Assembly: GCA_027306785.1 (NCBI GenBank) | Contig: DAHUZB010000022.1 | Coordinates: forward strand, 62,001 to 126,000 | Reading direction: 5' to 3' | Length of the DNA: 64,000 bases | From: Vulcanimicrobiota bacterium | Lineage (GTDB): Bacteria > Vulcanimicrobiota > Vulcanimicrobiia > Vulcanimicrobiales > Vulcanimicrobiaceae | Part shown: positions 29,957 to 39,489 of the stretch, piece by piece | Layout of the letters: every line of letters begins with the position of its first letter | Position numbering within the stretch: position 1 is the first letter of the stretch | Made by a program: the position numbers and the translations under genes | The notes under the pieces: model-generated | Seen by the model: the letters and a program-made list of their open reading frames with translations, nothing else | Told to the model about the DNA's origin: nothing | Databases searched by the model: none

Positions 29957-32920
29957 CTAACGCGCCGACGGGCTTGCGAAGGCATCGACCTTCGCAAGCA
30001 GTCCGTGCATCTCGCGTTCGAGTTCGTCGAGCACCGCGTGCTCCGATGCGGTCGGGGCCGCGTCGGCCGACGCGACATCCGATCCGAGGAAGCTGATCTG
30101 ACCGTAGAGCGCTTCGGGATAGCGTAACGCATCTTCGGCCTGCGTCACCTCGGGGTTGTACAGTTCGTGCAGCAGTCGATCGGCCTGCGCGGCCTTCGCG
30201 GGGTCGTGCGCCTTCACGTGCTGCACGCGTTCGATCGCCTGCGTCATCGCTTGCAGATCGCCGCGGATGCGCAGCAACATCGCGAGCTGCGCGCGTAGCG
30301 CTTGCGGCGATGCGTGCGAACGCGGGTCGGGGAGCACGCGGAGCGTGCCCTGCGCGCTGCTCTTTGCGGCGGTGACCCGCACCGTATAGCTGCCCGGAAG
30401 CGCGAGCGGTCCGTTGAAGCCGCCGCGCGCCCACGGCACGAAGCCCTTCACCGGATCGATCGCATCGTAACGGAGATTCCACCATACGCGATTGACGCCG
30501 GCGGTCGGATGCGCGACCGCGATCGTGCGAATCACCTGCGTTCCGCGCAGGATACGCACGGTCACCTTCTCGTTTTTCGCGGGAGGATGCGCGAGCGAGA
30601 AGTTCACGTCCGCACCGTACGACGGGTTCGCTCCGGTGATTCCGGCGAACGACTCACGATACCCGATCCGGAATCGATACGCGTCGCGCAGCGTGAAGAT
30701 GTGCAGCGGCTGCGCAGCGATTGCGGGCGTCCATTCCTGCAGCGGATGAAGATCGTCGAGAATACGGATGCCGCGTCCGTGCGTTGCGACGACGAGATCG
30801 TCGAAGCGCGGCTGCACGACGAAGTCGTAGACCGGCACGACCGGCAGCCCGTTCGTGAAGCGCGTCCAGTGCGCGCCCTCGTCGTAGGAATAAAAGAGCC
30901 CCGTCTCGGTTCCGGTGTAGAGCATTCCGCGACGCACCGGATCGGGACGAATCATGCGTGTATAGCTCGTCTGCGGCAGCCCGGCCGAGATCGAGCTCCA
31001 ATGCGCGCCCGCGTCGTGCGTCACGAACAGGTACGGACGACGATCGCCCCACTTGTGGGCGTCGGCGGCAACGTAGGCCGTGCGCGCATCGAAGGGTGAC
31101 GGGGCGACGTAATCGACGCGTAGCCAACGATCGTGCGGCGCGACGCGCATCGCGGCGGGCGTCACGTTGTGCCAAGCGCGGCCGCCGTCGTTCGTGAGCC
31201 ATACCCGGCCGTCGTCGGTTCCGGCCCAGATCATGCCGTCGCGCACCGGAGACGGTCCGATCGAGAAGACGACGTTGTAGTATTCGACGCTCGTGTTATC
31301 CGGCGTAATCGGCGTACCCGAGATGCCTTCGCGCGCCGTCTCGTGCCGCGTGAGATCGGGACTGATCGCATGCCACGTCGTGCCGCCGTCGTCGGTTTGG
31401 AAGATGCGGTTGCCGCCCATATAGAGCCGGTGCGGATGCTGCGGCGAGATCGCGAGCGGCGAGGTCCACTGAAAGCGATAGCGCAGCGGCGCGGCGGGCC
31501 ACCCCATCGCGTCGCGCGGCCAGACGCCGATCTCGCGCGCCTGGCCCGTGCGCCGATCGTACTGCGTGATCGAGCCCTGATAGCCGTCGCCGTAGATCAG
31601 ATTCGAATCGGCGCGATCGAAGAGAATCCAGCCGCTCTCGCCGCCGCCCGCCGGAAAGAACGAGTCGGGCAAGATGCCGTTTCCGAGCAGACTATTGCTC
31701 GGCCCGCACGCGCTGCCGCTATCCTGATCTTCGGAGCAGATCGTGTACGGCACGCGATCGTCGACGTCGAGATGGTAGATCTGCGAGGTGACGATCGGAG
31801 CGCTCGCCCAGGTACGTCCGCCGTCGACGCTCATCTGCGAGCCGCCGTCGTCGCCCGCGATCATGCGATTCGGATCGCGCGGATCGATCCAGAGTTGATG
31901 GTAATCGCCGCCGCGCGTCTCGTGCATGGGTTTTGCGGTCTTGCCGCCGTCGGCGCTCTTCCAGAGCTGCACCGACATGAAGTAGACGCGGTCGGCGTCG
32001 TGCGGATCGACGCTGAGCGAGGTGAAGTAGAACGGACGTTGATCGATGCCGTGCGAGCTGTTCGCGAGCGTCCAATGCGTACCGCCGTCGTCGCTGCGCC
32101 AGAGGGTGCCCTGCGACGACTCGATCAGCGCGTAGACGCGCTTGGGATCGCTCGGCGCGAACGCGACCGCGATGCGACCCATCGTGCTCGTCGGCAAGCC
32201 GTTTCCGCGCAGACGCGTCCAGCGGTCGCCGCCGTCGTTCGAGACGTAGATGCCGTCGTCGGGACCGCCGCTCGTCAAGTGATAGGGCGAGCGCCATCCG
32301 GTCCACATCCCGGCGATCAGGTGCTGCGGGTTCGAGGGATCGATCGCGATGCTCGATGCGCCGGTGCGATCGTCGGCGGCGAGCACGCGCTTCCAGGTCG
32401 CGCCGCCGTCGGTCGTGCGATAGATGCCGCGCGCGTCGCTCGCGCGATAGACGTCACCGAGCGCAGCGACGTAGGCACGCTTGGCATCGTGCGGATCGAC
32501 GGCGATGGCGGCGATACTGCCGGTCGCATCGAGACCCACGTGCGTCCACGTCTTGCCCGCGTCGGTCGAGCGCCACACGCCTTCGCCGAACGCGACGTCG
32601 TTACGCAGGTTCGCTTCGCCGGTGCCCGCGTACACCGTCGCCGGGTCCGACGGCGCCACGGCGACCGCGCCGATCGAACTCACGGATCGATCGTTGAAGA
32701 TCGAACGCCACGAGACGCCACCGTCGGTACTCTTGAAGAGTCCGCCCAAGCCGCCCGCGTAGTAGGTGGTCGGATCGCCCGCAACGCCGGAGACGGTATC
32801 GATTCGTCCGGAGAGCGGCCCGATGCTGCGAAATTTCAGTGCCGCGAACGCGGCATGATCGGATGCGGGCGCTGCTGCAAGGAGCAACGCCGCGAGCAGA
32901 ACGACGACGGTGGTACGCAT
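29957..32920 (-). CDS. secreted BNR/sortilin-type beta-propeller protein (second copy)
   Basis: The protein has 987 residues with a signal peptide (MRTTVVVLLAALLLAAAPA). Repeated Asp-box motifs (STDGGVSW, SNDGGDRW, SDDGGTHW, TDDGGTTW) span about residues 50-700. The same block order as the protein at 3985-7077 is kept, including AALKFRSIGP near the start and YTVR..L.DPR in the C-terminal beta-sandwich. It closes a minus-strand run with an alpha/beta hydrolase 42 bases upstream and an oxidoreductase and YncE-like protein before that. It is probably a periplasmic or surface binding protein; enzymatic activity is not shown by any residue I can point to. Confidence 0.9.
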   Translation of the reverse strand: MRTTVVVLLAALLLAAAPASDHAAFAALKFRSIGPLSGRIDTVSGVAGDPTTYYAGGLGGLFKSTDGGVSWRSIFNDRSVSSIGAVAVAPSDPATVYAGTGEANLRNDVAFGEGVWRSTDAGKTWTHVGLDATGSIAAIAVDPHDAKRAYVAALGDVYRASDARGIYRTTDGGATWKRVLAADDRTGASSIAIDPSNPQHLIAGMWTGWRSPYHLTSGGPDDGIYVSNDGGDRWTRLRGNGLPTSTMGRIAVAFAPSDPKRVYALIESSQGTLWRSDDGGTHWTLANSSHGIDQRPFYFTSLSVDPHDADRVYFMSVQLWKSADGGKTAKPMHETRGGDYHQLWIDPRDPNRMIAGDDGGSQMSVDGGRTWASAPIVTSQIYHLDVDDRVPYTICSEDQDSGSACGPSNSLLGNGILPDSFFPAGGGESGWILFDRADSNLIYGDGYQGSITQYDRRTGQAREIGVWPRDAMGWPAAPLRYRFQWTSPLAISPQHPHRLYMGGNRIFQTDDGGTTWHAISPDLTRHETAREGISGTPITPDNTSVEYYNVVFSIGPSPVRDGMIWAGTDDGRVWLTNDGGRAWHNVTPAAMRVAPHDRWLRVDYVAPSPFDARTAYVAADAHKWGDRRPYLFVTHDAGAHWSSISAGLPQTSYTRMIRPDPVRRGMLYTGTETGLFYSYDEGAHWTRFTNGLPVVPVYDFVVQPRFDDLVVATHGRGIRILDDLHPLQEWTPAIAAQPLHIFTLRDAYRFRIGYRESFAGITGANPSYGADVNFSLAHPPAKNEKVTVRILRGTQVIRTIAVAHPTAGVNRVWWNLRYDAIDPVKGFVPWARGGFNGPLALPGSYTVRVTAAKSSAQGTLRVLPDPRSHASPQALRAQLAMLLRIRGDLQAMTQAIERVQHVKAHDPAKAAQADRLLHELYNPEVTQAEDALRYPEALYGQISFLGSDVASADAAPTASEHAVLDELEREMHGLLAKVDAFASPSAR

Positions 32921-32962
32921 ACCACCACGTTCGTTCCGATTGCAAAATCTCCCCGAGTCGCG

Positions 32963-33856
32963 CTAGGGCGCGTTCGCCGCCTCCGCAAGCTCGCGCAGCA
33001 TCACGTCGCGATGGTTGGTGAGGATCGAGATGTGCCCTTCACCCGGCGCGAAGGCAAGCCGCGCGCCCGGCACGTGCGCCGCGAGCCAGCGTCCGTGCGC
33101 GTGCGGCACCATGCGATCGGCGTCGCCTTGCCAAACGGTGACCGGCACCGCGATTGCGGCGGGATCGAATCCCCATGCCTGCACGTGCGCGAGATCGTCG
33201 TCGATCCATCCGTCGAAGCCCGGTGCGAGCGCGCGGCGCATCGTGTGCGCGATCGACTCCGCTTCACCCGCGGCGAGCGCGGCGCGATCGATCTCGGAGA
33301 CGAGTTCACCGAACGCCGCGATCACCTCGTCGGTCGTGACGCGGCGAAACGCATCCCCGTTGTGCTCCATCCACGCGCGCAGCGACGGCTCGCCGCGCAG
33401 CGCCGCACCGAACTCCTCGTGATTCTCCGGTCCCATCCCGTCGAGAAAATCGAGACCCTCGACGCCGTACGGACCGACGCCCGCAAAGGTCGCGGCGGCG
33501 CGGCAGCGCGGCGCCAGCAATGCGGCGCAGGCGAGCGCGTGCGGACCGCCGCCGGATGCGCCCGCGGTGACGAACGTATCGATTCCGCGCGCATCGAGTA
33601 CCTCGCGCACATCGTCTGCGACATCGGCGATGCGCCGGCCGGGACGACGCGACGAACCGCCGTATCCCGCACGGGAGATCGCGATCAAACGGAATCCCGC
33701 GCGCGCGCACGCATCGCTCCATGAGGTCCACATCGATGCATCGCCCGGCGTGCCATGGTGCAGCACGAGCGCGATCGATGACATCTCGCCCGCATCGACG
33801 AGGTCGAGCGCGCGGCCGTCGGCGAGCGCGATACGTTCGAATTCCGGTGCGCTCAT
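32963..33856 (-). CDS. alpha/beta hydrolase
   Basis: The protein has 297 residues, starting in a TGATG overlap with the oxidoreductase gene. It has the oxyanion region LHHGTPGDASMW, the nucleophile elbow GASGGG (Ser), an acid in VWQGDADRMVP and the catalytic His in GEGHISI. The fold is the standard alpha/beta hydrolase of esterases, epoxide hydrolases and related enzymes. No signal peptide is present. The substrate cannot be read. Coupled translation with the quinone-oxidoreductase-like gene suggests a shared small-molecule pathway. Confidence 0.92.
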   Translation of the reverse strand: MSAPEFERIALADGRALDLVDAGEMSSIALVLHHGTPGDASMWTSWSDACARAGFRLIAISRAGYGGSSRRPGRRIADVADDVREVLDARGIDTFVTAGASGGGPHALACAALLAPRCRAAATFAGVGPYGVEGLDFLDGMGPENHEEFGAALRGEPSLRAWMEHNGDAFRRVTTDEVIAAFGELVSEIDRAALAAGEAESIAHTMRRALAPGFDGWIDDDLAHVQAWGFDPAAIAVPVTVWQGDADRMVPHAHGRWLAAHVPGARLAFAPGEGHISILTNHRDVMLRELAEAANAP

Positions 33857-34830
33857 CAGATGCGCAAGAGCACCTTGCCGCCGCGGCCGGGACGCTCCGC
33901 GGCGCGCAGCGCCTCGTGCGCCTGCGCGAGTTCGTAGACGGCGGCCACCGGCAGCGGAAGTTCGCCCTTCGTCGCGAGATCGAAGACGCGGCGCATTGCG
34001 GCGGCGCCTTCTTCGCGCGGCGCACGCTGCATCCACGCGCTCATCCAGAACCCGCGCACGATCGTCTCGGCGGAGATCATCAGACTCGGGTCGAGCTTCA
34101 TCGCGGCGCCCGAGAGACCGCCGAACACGATCAACTCGCCGTGCTGCGCGAGCACGCGCTGCATCTCGAGCGACTGCGGACCCGCGATCGAATCGACCAG
34201 GCGCGCGACCCCCTTGCCGTCGGTGAGCGCGCGCACGTCGTTCTGCCAGCCGTCGCGATCGGTGACCACCACGTGCTTGGCGCCGTAGGAGCGCAGTTCG
34301 TCGGCGGCTTCCTCGCGGCGCACCAGGTTGATGACGTTCACGCCGTGCGCCTGCGCGATGCGCATGAGGATGCGTCCGACCGCCCCGTTCGCCGCGTTCT
34401 GCGCGATCCACATTCCGGGCTCGGTACGCAGATCGTCGAAGAGGACGAGCGCAGAGAGCGGCATCGCAAGCAGCTGCGATGCGACATCGTCGTCGATCGC
34501 ATCGGGCATCGGCACGGCCGCCTGCGCGGCGATCGTCACGTACTCGGCCCATGCACCGCGCCCCATCGCGGCGACGCGCATGCCCGGTTTGAGTCCGGTT
34601 ACGCCGCTCCCGAGCGCGTCGATCGCGCCCACGAGCTCGCTCCCGGCGACAGCCGGAAGCGTCGGCTTGTAGCCGTAGACGCCGCGAATGGTCGCGAGGT
34701 CATGATTGTGAATCGGCGAGCGCAGCAGGCGCAAACGCACCTCGCCGGGACCGGGTTCGGGAACGGGCTGCTCGGTCGGTACGATGACATCGACGGGCTC
34801 GCCGAAGCGCGCATGGGTGAGAGCGATCAT
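33856..34830 (-). CDS. MDR-family zinc-independent oxidoreductase (quinone oxidoreductase/enoyl reductase type)
   Basis: The protein has 324 residues from the ATG at 34830. It has the GroES-like fold (VPEPGPGEVRLRLLRSPIHNHDLATIRGVYG, AGSELVGAIDALGSGV, GMRVAAMG) and a Rossmann site written ANGAVGRILMRIAQAHG. Structural-zinc cysteines are absent, as in quinone oxidoreductases and trans-2-enoyl reductases. It uses NADPH to reduce a double bond or quinone. It follows the YncE-like gene by 40 bases and overlaps the hydrolase gene by 1 base. Confidence 0.92.
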   Translation of the reverse strand: MIALTHARFGEPVDVIVPTEQPVPEPGPGEVRLRLLRSPIHNHDLATIRGVYGYKPTLPAVAGSELVGAIDALGSGVTGLKPGMRVAAMGRGAWAEYVTIAAQAAVPMPDAIDDDVASQLLAMPLSALVLFDDLRTEPGMWIAQNAANGAVGRILMRIAQAHGVNVINLVRREEAADELRSYGAKHVVVTDRDGWQNDVRALTDGKGVARLVDSIAGPQSLEMQRVLAQHGELIVFGGLSGAAMKLDPSLMISAETIVRGFWMSAWMQRAPREEGAAAMRRVFDLATKGELPLPVAAVYELAQAHEALRAAERPGRGGKVLLRI

Positions 34831-34870
34831 GCGAACCGCATTCTCGCCCGCACCCGCGCGCGCCTCGCCG

Positions 34871-35782
34871 CTACGGCTTGAGCGCGAAACGCTGCTCGTA
34901 GGAGTCCGAGCCGCTCCCCGGCCAGACCGCCCACAGATCGCCGGTCTTCGGATCGATCGCGACCGTGTGCACGTCGTGGGTCGTGTGCAGCGTCGCGAGC
35001 AGCGTGGGTGCGCCATGCGGATTCACACGCAGCACGCTGATCGTGCCGCCGCCGGCACACGCGAGCTCGTGGTTGCGCCGATCCAGATTGCACTGATCGA
35101 CGCCCGCGGGATAGCGCGCCGAACCCAGAAACCGCCCGCTCGGCGTGTACTCCGCGATCACGCCGTTCTTGCCGCCGACCACGAGCACGTGATAACGCGC
35201 GTCGTACTGCAGCGGATGGTTCTTGCGCAGCATCGGCGTCTTCACCACCTTCGTCACGCGCAGCGTGGACGGATTCACCTCCACGAACTCCTCGAGATCG
35301 GGGATGTTTTGGTAGAGCACGTGCGTTACCGGATCGACGGCGAGATACTCTTCGTCGTGTCCCGGCAGGTTGACGGTTCCGATCTGTTTCATCGTACGGC
35401 CGTCGAGCACGTAGATCACCGTGCCGCTATCTTCGTCGGCGTACACGTGATGGGTGGCGGGATCGTAGGCGAGCGCATCGACCGGGCCCGGGACGTGCGT
35501 GGTCGCGAGCACCTTCATCGAGACCGGATCGACTTTGCTCACCGCGTGCGCGGCGCCGTCGCCGGTATAGATGTCGCCGGTCGCGGGATCGACGGCGGAG
35601 CCGTGCATCGGGCCGACGACGATCTGGCCGAGCACGCGGCCGCTATCGGCATCGGCCACGAGCAGGCGATCGGCGTGCGTGTGCGCGGCGTAGATGCGAC
35701 GACGCGCCGCATCGACGGTCACGTAATCGTATCCGCCCGCATATCGCACGGCGATCGGGGCGGAGACGGGAGCGATGATCAT
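34871..35782 (-). CDS. YncE-like beta-propeller protein
   Basis: The protein has 303 residues from the ATG at 35782, which AAGGAAG precedes; an upstream ATG at 35809 adds 9 residues. It contains repeating propeller blades (YDYVTVDAARRRIYAAHTHADRLLVAD, GSAVDPATGDIYTGDGAAHAV, DALAYDPATHHVYADEDSG) typical of YVTN/YncE proteins. No signal peptide is visible, which is unusual for the family. It sits just after a TonB receptor gene on the same strand, a pairing seen for periplasmic partners of receptors, but with no signal here that link is only inference. Confidence 0.85.
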   Translation of the reverse strand: MIIAPVSAPIAVRYAGGYDYVTVDAARRRIYAAHTHADRLLVADADSGRVLGQIVVGPMHGSAVDPATGDIYTGDGAAHAVSKVDPVSMKVLATTHVPGPVDALAYDPATHHVYADEDSGTVIYVLDGRTMKQIGTVNLPGHDEEYLAVDPVTHVLYQNIPDLEEFVEVNPSTLRVTKVVKTPMLRKNHPLQYDARYHVLVVGGKNGVIAEYTPSGRFLGSARYPAGVDQCNLDRRNHELACAGGGTISVLRVNPHGAPTLLATLHTTHDVHTVAIDPKTGDLWAVWPGSGSDSYEQRFALKP

Positions 35783-35881
35783 AGTGGTACGTACTTCCTT
35801 TCGAGGCATAAAGATAGACGGCGTTCATGACGCGGTCATGACCGCCGTCTCGATCGAGCGCAGAGACGCGCTCGCGGATCG

Positions 35882-38587
35882 TTAGAGTTTGATCGTCGTG
35901 GTGAACATCAGCTGGCGATACGGAAGGCCGAACTCCTCCGTCGCCTGCGGCGTTCCGTACTGATTGGTCGGAGCGATCACGCCCTCACCCACGAGTCCCC
36001 ACAGCGATGCGGCGCTGTTGAAGATGTTGTTGAAGCCGAGATTGAACGTGATCGGGCCTTCCGTCTTTTGGAAGTTTGCGTTCGCGAACCAGTACGCCGG
36101 CCGATTGAACGAGTTGTTGCCGCCGACGTAGTGCGCGTCGAGATTCACCTCGACTTGTCCCGGACGGTTCTCGTACTTGAGGCCGAGCGAGGCCGTATGC
36201 GTCGGCACACCGTAGAATTGCGCACCGTTGATCAGCGAGCTGTTGTTCGCGAGGATGTCGGTCGAGAGGCCCGAGTAGTAGGCAACCTGCGACGTGTAGC
36301 CGCCTTGCAGCGTGAACTGACGATTCAGCGGATACTTGAGGCTCGCGTTCAAACCGCGATAATTGGCCTGGCCCGCGTTGAACGAGCTGCCGACGCCGAG
36401 ATTTGCGGCGGAGTACACGTTGCCCTTACCGCACGTGAGATTCAAGTTGTTGATGTACGGCGCGAGGAAAGCCGCCGACGGCTGCTGCGCGGCGGGAACG
36501 ATCGAGAGCGGAAAGACGCCGCCGACGATCGGATTGGTCTCGATCGAATCGTACGCGTCGACTTCGACCGTCGCGTTGTTTGCGAATCGGTGCGCCACCG
36601 CCGCCTCGAAGTCGTTATCGCGTTCCGGTTCCAAGTTGGGGCTCTGACCGTTGCCGATCTGAGCGAGCTGGCCGTTGCAGTAATTGAACGCGTTGAAGCT
36701 TCCCGAGAAGGGGGTGAACTGGAATCCGCCGGTCAGCAACGTCGGATCGGGTTCGCTCGTCGAGCGGCCGCCGGTGAGGCGAACGACATCGTTGTTGGTC
36801 GGACGATAGACGACCGAGAGGCGGGGATCGAAGTTCGTCGTGCGCGTGTTCTGCGAGCGATCGAAGCCGAAATTTCCGAAGAGCGAGAGACGATCGGTCG
36901 GCGTGTAGGTATCGCTCACGAAGTAGGTCGTGTTTCCGAGCGTCAGCCCGACCGGGAACACGCCGATCGTACCCTGATTGTAGCGGTGGAGCTGGTGCTG
37001 GAACGAGACGCCGAACGCGAAGTCGTTCTTGAGGCCGGCAAACTCGTCGCGGATCAGGCCGCCGTGCGTCAGATACACGTTATTGTATGCGGGCGACGGA
37101 GGAAGGCCTTTGACATTGAGGGTGTTGTAGTTGTCGATGAACCCGTCGAGCACCAGCGTGCCCGCGCCGATACGGCGCGAGAGGCGCACGTCGTAGTCCT
37201 GGTTCGAACCGGAATGGAAACGGCCCACGCCGCCGCCCGCCGGACCGTAGAACGATGAGGCATACTGCTGCGGCGTCAGACACTCGTAACCGGCCTGACT
37301 GTCGTTGAGTACGGCCACCGTCGTCGACGAGCAGTTCGTCGTGATCTTGGTACCGTTATTGATCGTGAACGTCCCGTTGTTGTTCACCGGCGCGTTCGCG
37401 AGCTGGAACTCGTACGGCAGATAATCGGTATCACCGTTGCCGCCGGACTCGGCGTAGTACGAGGCGTTGAAGGCGGTCAGTTCGATCGACGTCTTGGAGT
37501 CGATGTGATACTGCAGTTTGCCGTTGAAGTTGCGCGTGGTATACGCACCGGAGAGCAGGTAGCTGCACGCGGCGACGTCGGCGGCACGCAAGGTCGGCAC
37601 GCCCGAACTCGTATCGGCGTTACCGGGTCCGCAACCGTCGGCGCCCGTGCCGAGCAGGCCCGTCTGCACCGTGTGCGACGGACCGATTTGGCCGTCGGTG
37701 CCCTGGACACCGTATGCGGCGGCGTAGCCCAGGCGGCCGGCGGTGCCGGTGATCGTGAGACCGCTGAGCAACTTGCCGAAATTGCCGATGCCTTGCGTGT
37801 ACGAGACGTGATCCTGCGGGGTCGGGTTGAGCGTCTCGAAATTCACCGCGCCCGCGATCGTCGGAACGCCGTAGAGGCCGGTCGCGCCCGAGCCGTAGAT
37901 GACGCCGATGTTGCTCAATCCGTAGAACTGCGCCATCTGGTAGTCGTAGCCGCCGCCCTGCGCGCCGATCGGGCCGATCGGATGGCCGTCGAGCAGCGTC
38001 GCGGTCTCGGTCGGATCGAAGCCGCGAATGCTCAGCGACTCGTCATCGCCTATCGACGAACTCGTGCTCGTGGTCACGAAGGGCAGCGAGCCGAGGGCGT
38101 CGCCCGCGCGGAAGTAATTCTGATTTTGCAGGAGTTGCGGCGAGATCGAATTGTTGATCGTCGCCGAGGTCTGCAGCGCGGCACGCGAGTTGACGGTGGT
38201 CGTGTAGATCTCCTTGAGATTGCCCGTCTGCGGCGCGAGTGCCGTCTGCATTTCGAGGCGCGGGAGCCCGCTCTCGATCACGATGCCCTGCACGAGCGTG
38301 GGCTGATAGCCGTTCGCGTCGATGAAGACCGAATAGCTGCCCGGTGCGACGTTGCCGAACGTGAACGACCCGTCTGCTGCGGTCGTCGTCGACGCGATGG
38401 CGGCGTCGTTCCGGCGCAGATCCACCTTCGCACCCGTGACCGGGAGGCCTGCGCTCGTTTCGAGGATGCGGCCGACGATCGTCGTCGACCCGGCCGGCGT
38501 CTGTGCGAGCGCCGGCTGAAGTGCGGCCATGCATACGAATAGCACGGCCGCACAGATACGTAAAAACATCGGCGTACGAAACTCCAT
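35882..38587 (-). CDS. TonB-dependent receptor with carboxypeptidase-regulatory-like domain
   Basis: The protein has 901 residues from the ATG at 38587; an upstream ATG at 38617 is possible. A signal peptide ends ALQPALAQ. Residues about 30-110 form a carboxypeptidase-regulatory-like beta-sandwich (TIVGRILETSAGLPVTGAKV, DGSFTFGNVAPGSYSV). A plug follows (LSIRGFDPTETATLLDGHPIG, SNIGVIYGSGATGLYGVPTIAGAVNF) and then a large Asn- and Tyr-rich barrel ending FTTTIKL. It is an outer-membrane transporter. It heads a minus-strand run and is divergent from a two-component system that may control it. The ligand is unknown. Confidence 0.93.
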   Translation of the reverse strand: MEFRTPMFLRICAAVLFVCMAALQPALAQTPAGSTTIVGRILETSAGLPVTGAKVDLRRNDAAIASTTTAADGSFTFGNVAPGSYSVFIDANGYQPTLVQGIVIESGLPRLEMQTALAPQTGNLKEIYTTTVNSRAALQTSATINNSISPQLLQNQNYFRAGDALGSLPFVTTSTSSSIGDDESLSIRGFDPTETATLLDGHPIGPIGAQGGGYDYQMAQFYGLSNIGVIYGSGATGLYGVPTIAGAVNFETLNPTPQDHVSYTQGIGNFGKLLSGLTITGTAGRLGYAAAYGVQGTDGQIGPSHTVQTGLLGTGADGCGPGNADTSSGVPTLRAADVAACSYLLSGAYTTRNFNGKLQYHIDSKTSIELTAFNASYYAESGGNGDTDYLPYEFQLANAPVNNNGTFTINNGTKITTNCSSTTVAVLNDSQAGYECLTPQQYASSFYGPAGGGVGRFHSGSNQDYDVRLSRRIGAGTLVLDGFIDNYNTLNVKGLPPSPAYNNVYLTHGGLIRDEFAGLKNDFAFGVSFQHQLHRYNQGTIGVFPVGLTLGNTTYFVSDTYTPTDRLSLFGNFGFDRSQNTRTTNFDPRLSVVYRPTNNDVVRLTGGRSTSEPDPTLLTGGFQFTPFSGSFNAFNYCNGQLAQIGNGQSPNLEPERDNDFEAAVAHRFANNATVEVDAYDSIETNPIVGGVFPLSIVPAAQQPSAAFLAPYINNLNLTCGKGNVYSAANLGVGSSFNAGQANYRGLNASLKYPLNRQFTLQGGYTSQVAYYSGLSTDILANNSSLINGAQFYGVPTHTASLGLKYENRPGQVEVNLDAHYVGGNNSFNRPAYWFANANFQKTEGPITFNLGFNNIFNSAASLWGLVGEGVIAPTNQYGTPQATEEFGLPYRQLMFTTTIKL

Positions 38588-38756
38588 AGAGGCGTTTGGA
38601 CGTGGGAATACCATCACATCACTAACGGCCGAGCGTTATCGCGCGCTTATGCCTATTTTAAGAAATACTATCTTTCCCGAGTTCATGAAAACGTCATGCG
38701 CGAACGCTAGAATAATGCATCTCGCGACACACCGAATCGCCGGATATTATCTCGAG

Positions 38757-38770
38757 ATTAAAGCGTTAAT
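38757..38770. promoter_or_regulatory. inverted repeat before the two-component system
   Basis: ATTAA-AGCG-TTAAT forms a short palindrome 45 bases before the response-regulator start, in the 200-base intergenic region shared with the divergent TonB receptor. An OmpR-type regulator could bind here; only the symmetry supports this. The rest of this region shows no clear promoter. Confidence 0.3.
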
Positions 38771-38814
38771 TCGATGCAAGGGACGCCGCGGCGAACGGTC
38801 AACCTACCCCGAAC

Positions 38815-39489
38815 ATGCGCGTGCTCATCGTCGAAGACGACGTATCGCTGCGTCGACTCATCGTGCGCGGTCTTCAAGAAGACGGCCACATCGCGGACGC
38901 CTTGCCGGACGGCCGCGAATGCGCGGAATTCCTCAATGCCGCGCGCTACGATGCGCTGGTGCTGGATCTCAATCTTCCCGATCGCGACGGGCTCGACGTG
39001 CTGCGCGACCTGCGCGCCCGCGAGTTGCCGACGCCGGTGCTGATCCTCACCGCGCGCACCGATGCTCGGGATCTCGTCGCCGGGCTCGACGCCGGAGCCG
39101 ACGACTACTTGCGCAAGCCTTTCGCACTCGAAGAGTTTCATGCGCGGCTGCGATCCCTCGCGCGACGCGCGCCCGTATGGAGCGGCGATGTCCTGCGCTG
39201 CGCCGACCTCGCCTTCGACCGCCGCACGCGCGAAGCGCGGCGAGGCGATCGTTCGCTCGACCTCACCTCCAAAGAGACCGCTCTGCTCGAAGTGCTGCTG
39301 CGTAACGTCGGGCGCACGGTCACGCGCGACGCGCTCTTCGACGCGGTCTGGGATCGCTCGGCCGAACCCGGTTCGAACGTGCTCGATGTCTACGCGCGGC
39401 GCCTGCGCGTGAAGTTGAGCGCGCCCGGCGAGACCGCGCTGCTGCACACGATCCGCGGTATCGGCTACCGCCTGAGCGCCGAGCCGTGA
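38815..39489 (+). CDS. OmpR-family response regulator
   Basis: The protein has 224 residues. The receiver domain has the acidic pocket VEDD, phospho-acceptor Asp in LDLNLPDRDG (about residue 51), the Thr of LTARTD and the Lys of LRKPF. The C-terminal winged helix (LTSKETALLEVLLRN, NVLDVYARRLRVKL, IRGIGYRL) is of the OmpR/PhoB type. It is co-translated with the kinase gene (GTGA overlap) and divergent from the TonB receptor. It probably controls cell-envelope genes, the receptor being the nearest candidate. Confidence 0.97.
   Translation: MRVLIVEDDVSLRRLIVRGLQEDGHIADALPDGRECAEFLNAARYDALVLDLNLPDRDGLDVLRDLRARELPTPVLILTARTDARDLVAGLDAGADDYLRKPFALEEFHARLRSLARRAPVWSGDVLRCADLAFDRRTREARRGDRSLDLTSKETALLEVLLRNVGRTVTRDALFDAVWDRSAEPGSNVLDVYARRLRVKLSAPGETALLHTIRGIGYRLSAEP

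Noticed and set aside
31133-33724. Plus-strand open frame of 863 codons opposite the second BNR protein and hydrolase
   Set aside because: It crosses two well-supported genes and an intergenic gap and shows no domain motif.
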